Below are positions 33,349 through 43,583 of a stretch of 64,000 nucleotides of DNA, piece by piece. The position numbers and the translations under genes are program-made. Source of the stretch: Melastoma dodecandrum (lineage: Eukaryota > Streptophyta > Magnoliopsida > Myrtales > Melastomataceae); NCBI GenBank assembly GCA_029817715.1, contig JARUPY010000088.1, positions 1,302,001 to 1,366,000 of the forward strand, in the 5' to 3' direction. Position 1 is the stretch's first letter. Every line of letters starts with the position of its first letter. Under the pieces are notes generated by a model, which searched no databases, was not told the origin of the DNA, and worked only from the letters and a program-made list of their open reading frames with translations.

Positions 33349-35850
33349 ATGGCGGCTGTGGAAGTGGTTCTGACGCTGTTGTTCATCCTCCTGGTTACCA
33401 CAAACTATGGTGTGGTGGCGGGTGGACATCAGAGGGGATCGGTTTCGAGCACCCGGGAGGCTTCCCGGAGAATTCTTGCCGAGAATGGGCTCGGCTTGAC
33501 TCCTCAAATGGGGTATCCCTCTGCTTTTTTTTTCACATCTTCTTGATGAGGCAGGGGATTCTTATATTTTGATCCTCTGTTCTTGTCCCGGAACTCATGT
33601 TTGTTTCCCCTTCTGCGGCATGACTGGTTTTGGGAATACGAAGAGATGGAATAGCTGGAATCACTTCCACTGCCACATCAACGAACAATTGATCAGGGAA
33701 ACGGGTAAAATCACTTGATACGATAGATGGAGTTGACAAATGCATATATCCGGGCGTTCACTTATCGTGATTTGTCTCGCCATGGCCAGCGGATGCGATG
33801 GTTTCATCAGGGCTTGCTTCCCTGGGATACGAGTACATAAATCTCGGTAAGGGATAGGTCGCTGCTTGCTTTTTCCCTGGCCGTAATTCTTCCCCAGAAA
33901 TGTTTTTGGTTTCTCTGCGGTGGTTAATGTTTTGTCCGGGGCTTATAGACGATTGCTGGGCGGACCTGAACAGAGACTCTCAGGTAATTCGAGGCACGCC
34001 AAACTTATGCTTCTGGTGCAGTCACTGTTACCACATGATCAAACATGCTTTTAGAACAAACGCGGCTGAATCTTTTGTGGTGTTATCTGCCAGGGTAATA
34101 TGGTGGGGAACGCTTCGACTTTTCCATCCGGGATAAAGGCATTGGCGGATTATGTCCATGGCAAAGGCCTCAAATTGGGGATATACTCGGATGCCGGGTA
34201 TTCCCAACCCCCCGTGTCTGGTTTAACGGTAAGACTGTGGAATCTGATGACAGTAAAATGAACTTCCTGAAACTTGCGCAGGACCCAAACTTGCAGTAAG
34301 AAAATGCCGGGATCTCTCGGACATGAAGAGCAGGATGCCAAAACTTTCGCTTCCTGGGTAACGGAACCAAAACCAGTAATCTTTCATAACCGTAGTCTTT
34401 ATGGGTTGATTTTTATCGACTTATGGAGTAAATCAAACTCAATTCACAGGGTGTGGACTACCTCAAGTATGATAACTGCAACAATCCTGGTACCAGTCCC
34501 AAGGAGAGGTAAGCATTCGGACTGGCCTTCGATCGCAAACACATTTCTCGATGAACTACAACCTACTGTTCCTTTTCCTTCCTTTTCTCTTCTTGAGTTT
34601 TCAGGTACCCCATCATGAGTAAAGCGCTGTTGAACTCTGGACGGCCCATCTTCTTCTCTTTATGCGAATGGCGAGATGAACTTCCCTATAGAAATTTCCT
34701 CTCATATCCATAAGTTCTTGTTGCCAGATAATGGTGACCGATTTGGGGTCCGTCTATTGTCTCAGGGGACTAGAAAACCCTGCAACTTGGGCTCCGGCCA
34801 TCGGCAATAGCTGGAGAACGACCAGAGATATCGGTGATAACTGGAACAGGTGAACAAACTAGAACCCCTGCAGCACACAATGAGTTTTCAATTTTCGTGT
34901 ATTATTTACGAGATCGTAACTTATTGAACCGTAATCAGCATGACTTCCCGGGCGGATCAAAATGACATGTGGGCATCTTATGCCAGTCCGGGTGGATGGA
35001 ACGGTAATGACTAATTCTAATTTGTTGTCCCTTTTCACGTTTTTGATTCTCTTCGAGGTGGTTATGATTATAGACCTAACCGGCAATTATAATCTCACAA
35101 CAGATCCTGATATGCTCGAAGTTGGGAATGGTGGGATGAAAACAGAGGAATACCGATCACATTTTAGCGTATGGGCCCTCATGAAGGCTCCTTTGTTAAT
35201 CGGTTGCGACCTTCGCTCCATGGATAATGTGACTCTTGGATTGCTGAGCAATGCAGAAGTCATCGCAGTTAACCAAGGTACAAAAATCAGATCCATGTCG
35301 TTTTGCTGCTGTCAAAATTCTTCGTTAGGCATCTTCTAAGACGTGTGCTTTGAGCAGACAAGTTAGGAATTCAGGGCAAGAAAGTAAAGAACGTTGGAGA
35401 TCTCGAGGTAACAATTCCCTTCCAGTGCATCTCAATATCTGTACTTCCACAAACCTCAGTTTGTGAAATCAACTGTGAACCCCCGCATTGCCGAGACGCA
35501 GGTGTGGGCCGGACCTCTGAGCAATAACAACGTAGCGGTGGTTCTGTGGAACCGTAGCCCATTAACTGCGATCATTACTGCAACTTGGGCTGATATCGGA
35601 GTCAATCCTAACGCGACCTTCTCTGCGAGAGACTTATGGAAGGTACAAACAATTTCCTACCTCGGACTTCTTTACTGGAAGGTATAATGCTCCAGCTGCC
35701 ACCGATGAAAATTGCTCTCCTCTTCAACAGCATTCCACACGCCCATTCGTCACTGGACAGATCTCGGCACAGATCAGTTCCCATGCATGTGAGATGTACG
35801 TCCTCACTCCCCAAATAACGGCAGCAGGCGCAAACACCGGGAAACCATAG
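33349..35850 (+). CDS. alpha-galactosidase A (GH27), intact copy with one GC-AG intron
   Basis: Fourteen exons: 33349-33512, 33646-33704, 33790-33846, 33949-33983, 34094-34197, 34282-34357, 34450-34508, 34605-34670, 34766-34849, 34939-35003, 35104-35277, 35358-35407, 35502-35642 and 35731-35850, giving 417 residues. Residues 1-26 form a signal peptide. GH27 landmarks are LTPQMGWNSWNHF, the substrate-binding [17 protein letters not shown], the nucleophile Asp in [11 protein letters not shown], the second catalytic Asp in [12 protein letters not shown], and [20 protein letters not shown]. The enzyme removes terminal alpha-1,6-galactose from raffinose oligosaccharides, galactomannan or galactolipid. 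The donor after exon 8 is GC (34671-34672), while both paralogues have GT there. GC-AG introns are usually spliced, so I call this functional. Confidence 0.9.
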
Positions 35851-36611
35851 TTAGGACTCCCTATCATAATGTTCGTCCTTACACTGCAATAAAAATTTGC
35901 CAATTGTGGCTGGAAACTCCTTGTCTTGCGATGAATGTTGTCAGAAAGACAGAGACTTCAACTTTTAACTTCGTCTAGTTCATATCTCTGCATAGCGCAG
36001 TGGGCAAGGGTTCAACCGTGGCCAAAGCTAACTTTTGCTGGTTAAAATTTGTCCCCATTCTCACGAGCTTATCCGTCGGCAGTCCGTAATATCAATCGAT
36101 ACATTCTCCATGTTTTGCACGACGGAAGAACTGTTAACATTTACTGGCAATTGAAACAACTATGCCGCGGTTTCTTGTGCTCTAGTTTGGGCCTAACAAT
36201 CCCACATGGAACACGCGTACCTTGTCGACTCTTCCTGAGTTGTGCCAAGCTCGATGCGGTTCTTCGGCAACATATGAAGACGCAGAGTCAGGTCCTACGT
36301 GTTTAAAAAACTAAGTTTTATTTGATCAGCATAAGGAAATGAACCTTGTTACCGGAATTGACTTTGCGTTGTTGGAGTCATGTCTGAACAGTTTTCTCGA
36401 TGTCCGGAGCTTACTCCAAAGAGTAAGAACCAATGCCTTTCCCCTTGTCGTACGTTTTCAACATTTTCCAGAATGGAGGGAGGGATTCTTGGTCGTTGTT
36501 ATGTAAATAGGGATCGTCGTCGTTAGGACTACAGATATATACTGCTCCATTGAAAAGAGAAACTTCAACATGGCCTTATTAGCTGCTAGGAAAAGGGATC
36601 TGTTAAGAGAA
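35851..36611. other. spacer between alpha-galactosidases A and B
   Basis: Contains the A 3' region and B promoter. A tRNA-like scrap near 35991-36015 (tagcgcagtgggcaagggtt) resembles RNA polymerase III box sequences but the spacing is wrong for a tRNA or SINE. Confidence 0.4.
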
Positions 36612-38987
36612 ATGGGAGAGGGCTGGGTGTTGAACATAACAGCAGTCGTCTCCGTTTGCATACTGCTTTCTGTCTTGAACGGTGGCAGCGCAGTTCCCAT
36701 GAATGATCCGAATGTCCGGAGAAGTCTCATCGACAACGGACTTGGCCGTACACCTCAAATGGGGTATAAATACTCTTGATCTTTTTTTGTGTTGGAAGCC
36801 TTCTACTTTTTTCCCGCTCCACCTTATTAAGAGTATGTCGTTCTCCCATGCCGTTGAGCAGATGGAATAGCTGGAATCATTTCCAATGCGACGTCAACGA
36901 GCATTTGATCAAGGAAACAGGTAACTGACTCTTTGAATCAAGGACTTAAAGGCCTTTTAATGAATCTCATAGGAGGTCCTTACTTTTTCTCATTGGCTGC
37001 AGCGGATGCGATGGTTTCACTGGGGCTTGCGTCCCTCGGATACGAGTACATAAACATCGGTACGTTCACCTGTATCATACCCTTTCTTTTTGGTATAATT
37101 GGTTCTTCTGTCTTCATCGACTTTCTGGGTTTCTGTAGATGACTGCTGGGCAGAGCTAACCAGGGACTCCCAGGTAAGATTCGCACAGTGTTTTCGAAGA
37201 TACCGGAAATTTGTTTCGGAAACCACATATATGAATGCATAGTGTCGTTTCAGATCTCACGTCTGAAATAAATTTCCAAAAAAGGCCTGTTAATGGTGTT
37301 TAATTATAACTAATAGGGGAATTTGGCTGCGAAGGCATCAACATTCCCATCGGGAATGAAGGCGCTGGCCGATTATGTTCACGGCAAGGGTCTCAAGCTC
37401 GGAATCTATTCGGATGCAGGGTAATAAGCAACCAACCGACTGATGTTAACATCACCAGATTATAACATTACGGCATTCTTAATGTTATCGTTGTTCTTCC
37501 CAGGAGCCGAACTTGCAGTAACACAATGCCTGGATCTTTGGGACATGAAGAGCAAGATGCTAAAACTTTTGCTTCCTGGTTAAATCAACCTGCTGCTCTA
37601 ATTGAAACGTGGCGACCGGATTTAATCACTCCGTTGACATTCGCAAACAGGAAATTGACTACTTGAAGTATGATAACTGTAACAATCCTGGAACGAGTGC
37701 CAAGGAAAAGTAAGGGAGTGATTCAGAATGGGGGCGATCATGATGGTTTGCTTTTCCGTTGCTTCATGTGATATCTATCAGGTACACCGTCATGAGTAAA
37801 GCTCTGCTGAATTCGGGACGTCCCATCTTCTTCTCTTTATGCGAATGGTGAGTTCGCTGAAGCGGAAAAGCTGCGGGCAGAGGAGGACTTGAGTGTTAGC
37901 TGATGAGTTTAAATTTTGTTAGGGGAGAAGAAGACACTGAAACTTGGGCGCCGAGCATTGGGAATAGCTGGAGGACGACCGGAGACATCGCTGACGACTG
38001 GAACAGGTAATTGTGCTAGATTGGTATGACTGCGAGTGTAGATATTGCGGAAGAGGCGTTGATGAAGACCAGGATCTGTTCCTGTTCTTGTTTTGAATAG
38101 CATGACTTCCATAGCAGACGCCAATGACAAATTAGGAGCTTATGCCAGACCCGGTGGATGGAATGGTAAGCATCAGGACTTCTTTTGTTCTTCCAAGGGG
38201 CTGATGTTTGAGTCTCAAAAAGAGGTTGTCATGTGGTGTCAGATCCGGATATGCTCGAAGTTGGGAATGGAGGGATGACGACGGAGGAGTACCGATCACA
38301 CTTTAGCATATGGGCCCTTATGAAGGCTCCTTTGCTGATCGGTTGCGACCTTCGGTCCATGGATAACGTGACGCTCGGATTGCTGAGCAATACAGAAGTA
38401 ATTGCAGTTAACCAAGGTACTAATAACATTTTCGTGTAATTTTGCTACTGTATACATTCTTACCCAGCCATCTTCTAAGATGGGCGTTCATCAAACAGAT
38501 AAGTTAGGAGTTCAGGGAACGAAGGTAAAGAAAGATGGAGATCTCGAGGTAACATTTCCTTTCCGGAACACCTCGATATTCTAACTAACAAAACTGCCCT
38601 TTTCGAAATCAACTGTGAAACCCGCGGTGACGCAGGTGTGGGCCGGTCAGCTTAGCAATAAAAAGGTAGCCGTGGTTCTGTGGAACCGTAGCCCATCGAC
38701 CACAACCATTACTGCAACTTGGTCCGATATTGGAGTCGATCCCAACGCAACCTTCTCGGCAAGAGACATATGGACGGTATATACCACTTCCTATCTCAGA
38801 CTTTTACATGCATAGTACTCAGAGCTACCAATGATGAAAACTACTGTCCCTTTTTCAACAGCATTCTACGCAGCCATTCGTCACTGGACAGATCTCGGCG
38901 CAGATCGATTCCCATGCTTGCAAGATGTACGTCCTCACCCCACCCAACCCAACTAATTCCGGCAGGCACAAACGCCGAGAAGCCTAG
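36612..38987 (+). pseudogene. alpha-galactosidase B (GH27), disrupted at the exon 6 donor
   Basis: Fourteen exons match copy A: 36612-36763, 36862-36920, 37003-37059, 37139-37173, 37317-37420, 37504-37578/9, 37651-37709, 37782-37847, 37923-38006, 38101-38165, 38243-38416, 38499-38548, 38636-38776 and 38862-38987. Signal peptide, nucleophile (YLKYDNC), second catalytic Asp ([12 protein letters not shown]) and all other motifs are intact. The exception is the exon 6 border, where A reads TTCCTGG followed by GTAACG. B reads TTCCTGGTTAAATC, one G short. The only GT donor leaves exon 6 one base short (75 rather than 76) and leads to a stop five codons later in exon 7. Unless the base is a sequencing error, B is a very young pseudogene. 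An ATG at 36570 is an alternative start. Confidence 0.82.
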
Positions 38988-39411
38988 ATAACGGAATCAC
39001 CGTCATAAGTTGTCCATCCACAGCAATCAATCTGCCAAGTATGGCAGGAAACTCCTCGTATCGCGATGACGGTCGCATTATTCGAACCTGAAATCTCTCG
39101 GGTGAATTCTTAGTGCCTTTACCACTATGATGTCCCTTAGAGACTGCGTTCTTAGCCGTCCTAAACTTCTGTTATCAACATTCTCTGAATGCTGCTATAA
39201 GGCAGGTTAATCCCAACTAAGACATACCGAACCATATAATCGAAACCTCACCACCATGTTGAACGTTTTCTACGTCTTTGGAAATGGGCCGATTATTTGT
39301 CATCATTATCTAAATAGGGATTTAAGACTATAAATATATGCCGCTCGATGGAAAAGAGAGACTTCCTATCGTCCTTATTACCTGTTAGGAAGAAGGGATT
39401 GGTTGAGAGAG
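38988..39411. other. spacer between alpha-galactosidases B and C
   Basis: Holds TATAAATA at 39329-39336 about 80 bp before copy C. No other feature seen. Confidence 0.45.
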
Positions 39412-41443
39412 ATGGGAGTGGGTGGGACATCATTCGTCGCTGTTTGCGTGCTGCTTGCAGTCTTGAACGGCGGCAGTGCACTGGCTGCGGCCAGTCGGAC
39501 TGTCAGAAGAAGTCTCCTCGATAATAAACTTGGCCGTACGCCCCAAATGGGGTATAGATACTCCATATTCTGTTTTCGGTTGGAAGCCTTGTTCTTTTTC
39601 CGTGCTCCGCCTTACAAGATTGTGTGTATCATTCTCTGACGATGTCGAGCAGATGGAATAGCTGGAACCATTTCCAATGCGACATCAATGAGCAGCTGAT
39701 CAAGGAAACCGGTAAAGTAACTATATTCAACATCAAGCATTCCCGTTGGAGGTTCTTACTTCGTCTCACTGATGGCAGCGGACACATTGGTCTCGTCGGG
39801 GTTCTTCTCCCTCGGATACAAGTGTACGTCATCTGTATCATACCCTTTCCTTTTGGTATACTTGGTTCTTCTTCTTCATCACTGACTTTTCTGGGTTCTC
39901 GTAGGCGACTGCTGGGCAGAGGAAACCAGGGACTCTCAGGTAAGCTTTGCTTACTTTCCGATCCTCCCTTCCTCGGACTAACTCTTGGTACTACTCGCAC
40001 GTTTATCAAACGAGTTCGACAGGTTTGTCCGGCTTGTTCGTCTGACTTGTAACCGATCTGTTGTCATTTTCCACCTTGTTTTGTGAGGAAATATTTCAAA
40101 TAATGTTGTAGTTTATGACGCAGAGCACGTTTAAATTTTGAAATCATAGAAGGGACAAAAACGACACGTCCTTGAATATCACCGACGGACCTGTTAATGG
40201 CGTTTAGTGATTTTTAGGGAAATTTGGTTGCAAAGGCGAATGGTTTGCTTTTCCGTTGCTTCATGTGATACCTATCAGGTACCCCGTCATGAGTAAAGCT
40301 CTGCTGAATTCGGGACATCCCATCTTCTTCTCTTTATGTGAATGGTGAGTTAGATGAAGAGGAAAAGCAGTTCCAGATGAATACTTGAGTATCAGTTGAT
40401 GAGTGTAAATGTTGTTAGGGGAGAAGAAGGCCCTGCAACTTGGGCGCCGAGCATTGGGAATAGCTGGAGGACGACCGGAGACATCTCCGATAACTGGAAT
40501 AGGTAATTGAGCTAGACTGGTATGACTGCTAGCATAGATGTTGCGGAAGAGGTGTTGACGAAGATCAGTATCTGTTCCTGTGCTTATTGTGACTAGAATG
40601 ACTTCCATAGCAGACGCAAATGACCAATGGGCAGCTTATGCTGGACCTGGTGGATGGAATGGTAAGCATCGGCACTCCTGTTGTTCTTCTGAAGGATTGA
40701 TGTTCGATTCTCAACAAGGGTTTCCGCATGGTGCCAGATTCAGATATGCTTGAAGTTGGTAATGGAGGGATGACGACAGAAGAGTACCGATCACACTTTA
40801 GCATATGGGCACTCGTTAAGGCTCCTTTGTTGATTGGTTGTGACCTTCGATCCATGAATAACGTAACACTTGAGTTGCTCAGCAATGCAGAAGTCATCGA
40901 TGTCAATCAAGGTATCAAACTCAGCCAGGCTTCTCTAGGTCACCTGCTTGATTTTTCGTGACTTGTTTTTCCGAAATAAACTTCATTGAACAGACGACCT
41001 GGGAGTACAAGGCAAGAAAGTCAGGAAGGATGGAGACCTTGAGGTAAGATTACCTTCCCCATAATGTTTAGTAGCAGTTGAAAGCACTCGAACTTCTACG
41101 AACCATTGCCTGTAACAACTGATGGTAAATCCCAAGCAAACACAGGCGTGGGCTGGACCGCTAAGCGATAATAGGGTGGCAATTGTTCTGTGGAATCGGG
41201 GCTCATCGGCAGCAGAAATCACTGCATCATGGGCAGACATAGGACTTCAAACCACCACAACTGTCACCGCAAGAGACTTATGGGCGGTAAGCCTCCTCAT
41301 CTCATTACCACAATTCAGACAAGGTAGATATTAACAAACTGCTCTTATTCTCGCAGCATTCTTCCTTACCATCTGTCACCAGACAAATCGCTGCAGAAGT
41401 GGACTCCCATGCTTGCAAGATGTATGTTCTCACCCCAAACTGA
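39412..41443 (+). pseudogene. alpha-galactosidase C (GH27), internal deletion removing the nucleophile
   Basis: Exons matching 1-4 are 39412-39551, 39653-39711, 39790s-39824 and 39905-39939. Exon 3 ends early after GGATACAAGT because 12 bp were lost, deleting the YIN(I/L)D stretch before the DCW substrate-binding motif. Exon 5 starts at about 40217 but after 20-odd bases it joins directly to sequence homologous to the end of intron 7 of copy B. The rest of exon 5 and all of exons 6 and 7, with the catalytic YDNC Asp, are therefore gone. Exons 8-14 follow intact at 40279-40344, 40419-40502, 40597-40661, 40738-40911, 40994-41043, 41146-41286 and 41357-41443. Skipping from exon 4 to 8 would shift the frame. 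It cannot encode an active enzyme. Confidence 0.88.
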
Positions 41444-42150
41444 TACCGGATCAACAACCCATATGCTGGACAGTTCCAGTATAGATCATCAGTGATAATC
41501 GTATGCAGCAGACTTTCTTATAAACAGTGGACCAGTGATCCTGGCAGCTTGTTCTATTGAATTTGGTGGGATCTACTTTGGGTACTCTTACCTGAACCCA
41601 CATTCACAACAAATTCGTTTCGTATTATCGTCAAAGCCAAGCCTCTGAGTTGCCATTGCAAAGACCTCACATATGTTTAATGGAGTGGAGCGACACCAAT
41701 TCCACATAAAAGCACAACAACTGACTACACCTATTCAGTGAATAAGAGAATTCTGAGGCTAACCCATCGAATCTGAATTGTTATCTTTCAGGAAAGGAAT
41801 AAAAATTAAATAAGCAATCAGTTTGGCCATGACAGTAGAAGACCACACAAAACAGGTTATAATCAATCGCCAAAGTCACCATTTCTGTTAAGATTAAAAG
41901 AATATGTAGCATGCATCGCTGTCCAGTTCGATGCTTAATGCCAAAATACTTCACAAAGTTGTGATAATAATATATCACAACATCGAAACTTTTTTACATT
42001 TGCTAGTTTTCTAAGACAAAACCCCAATAAGAAAGAGGCTCCCTACGTTTTACGTGACACACTCCAAAGCAGCTACATCTATGAGAGACAGATCCTCACC
42101 ACTAACAGCTCCACGACATCTTTATTAGGCTGGAAAGATCCTCTATTTAA
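41444..42150. other. convergent 3' regions
   Basis: Between copy C and the next, minus-strand gene. AT-rich; no gene seen. Confidence 0.5.
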
Positions 42151-43583
42151 TCAATCTTCATCATCTGAACTGCCATATGCTATACCAAGCAAGCTTTTCG
42201 CAGGGTTATTGTCATCATGAGAAGACACATTTCTCTCAGGAGAAGTGTCTGACCTGGAGCGCTGTGAAGCACTAACATTTGAGTTAACAGCAGGCTGACT
42301 CAAACTACTTCTTTTGGAAGCTTTATCATCTTCACTTGAAACAGAAGTAGTCTGATTCGCATGAGCTGGGCTGGAAACCCTTTGACGTTTTGGTTTGATT
42401 TCCACCACTTTCTTTAGTAAATCTTGTTGCCTAAGAACCAAGATGATTGAAATTACAAAAATGAGTAAACCAGTATAAATCAAAAACTCTCTCACAGGAA
42501 CTAGTCAGCTACCTGATCCCACTCTTTGCCTTTGGTTCAACACGAAGAGGCAAGGGAACTGAAGCCGGTGATGAATCAGCCAAACTTGCAGCTTTGTGTT
42601 GTTTTGTAAAGGAAAGCATAGGCAAATCAGAGAAAGGTAACAAACAACATCCGTTATCACTTATCAGATACTACATTACCCCATGACTCCACACAACTAA
42701 ATAGAGCGTTCCACCACACAAACAAATGAAAAAGGATATCTTAAATGCAGCAAAAGCCCGTTTTTCTGTACGGCGTAGAAGTCGTTCTGCATCCTCCTCA
42801 GCCTCCATCTGCTCCTTGAGATACAGGAGGTCATCACTGTCCAATGCTGCAAGCCAAGTTTAAACAACATCCCCAAAACTCATAGCAAACGTAAAAAGGC
42901 TCCAAGATACGCTATCCTATCATCAGGTCACTCTCCCTTTTCTCCCACAAAGAAAGAAGTCCAATTCCTACCTCCTCGCCCATGAAGATAACCCCCACGC
43001 TCACCAGCAACTTCTTGCATCTGCTCATATCACCCCCCAGCCCGGTAAAAGCCAAGACCCCTGCCCGGGCATGTTATCAGAAAACCATGCTTGGAGGGCA
43101 CTCACAGTAAACTTCGACCATAACAAACTGAAACAGAAAGACTAAAAACAGGCAATCGCCAAATACATTCCCTATGCCCCCACTATACAAACAGAACTAC
43201 ACCATCTCTATCGAAAATGGAAAGAGAATATATCACAAGAAACTTACGGCCGCAAGAGCATATAAATTGTATATTCGATACAATCACATCTTCATACAAG
43301 AAATTGAGATTTTCTATCAGTTTCCGTCAATTCCGACAAGTGTGAACGACGGATAGGACTAACCTTGGCGACCATACGCTGGAAAGTGATGTCCTCATCG
43401 TCAATCCTGTCCTTCCCTTTCCCCGACTTCTTATCTGTCAAAAAAAAAAGTCAAATCAAATCATCCAAACGGACACCCAAAACAATCGACAACCAAGTTT
43501 TCTGACAACAAAATGAAAGAAAATGCGAACTTGCCTTTGGGATCGGTGAGGTTAGTGTACTCCCTTACTTCCCTTCCCGCCAT
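42151..43583 (-). CDS. conserved plant protein of unknown function
   Basis: Six exons on the minus strand: 43535-43583, 43364-43434, 42972-43020, 42740-42846, 42513-42595 and 42151-42430, giving 212 residues. The start MAGREVREYTNLTDPKDKK is followed by a highly charged segment (IDDEDITFQRMVAK), ERGGYLHGRGALDSDDLLYL, and a long acidic/basic helix (EQMEAEEDAERLLRRTEKR). Next comes RQQDLLKKVVEIKPKRQR, which may be a nuclear signal, and a Ser-rich tail ends in LLGIAYGSSDDED. I recognise it as conserved in plants but know no function. Charge pattern and basic clusters suggest a nuclear protein (inference). Intron 1 uses a GC donor. Intron 4 is an AT-AC, U12-type intron. Confidence 0.85.
42596..42739 (-). 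other. U12-type AT-AC intron
   Basis: On the minus strand the intron begins ATATCCTTTT, the canonical U12 donor, directly after ...GCATTTAAG. It ends ...AACAAC-AC before AAAGCTGCAAG. The sequence TTTCCTTTAC (42606-42615) matches the U12 branch site TTCCTTRAC closely. Its branch A lies about 11 nt from the 3' splice site, within the tight U12 range. Joining restores the frame exactly (FAAFK|KAASLAD). No GT-AG alternative keeps the frame. Confidence 0.9.
43435..43534 (-). other. GC-AG intron
   Basis: The donor reads AAAG|GCAAGT, otherwise a perfect U2 consensus, and the acceptor is TGACAG. This is the common non-canonical class. Confidence 0.8.

Noticed and set aside
35985..36020. tRNA or SINE promoter boxes (tagcgcagtgg, ggttcaacc)
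   Set aside because: The two boxes are about 15 bases apart, too close for a tRNA or tRNA-derived SINE, and no cloverleaf can be drawn.
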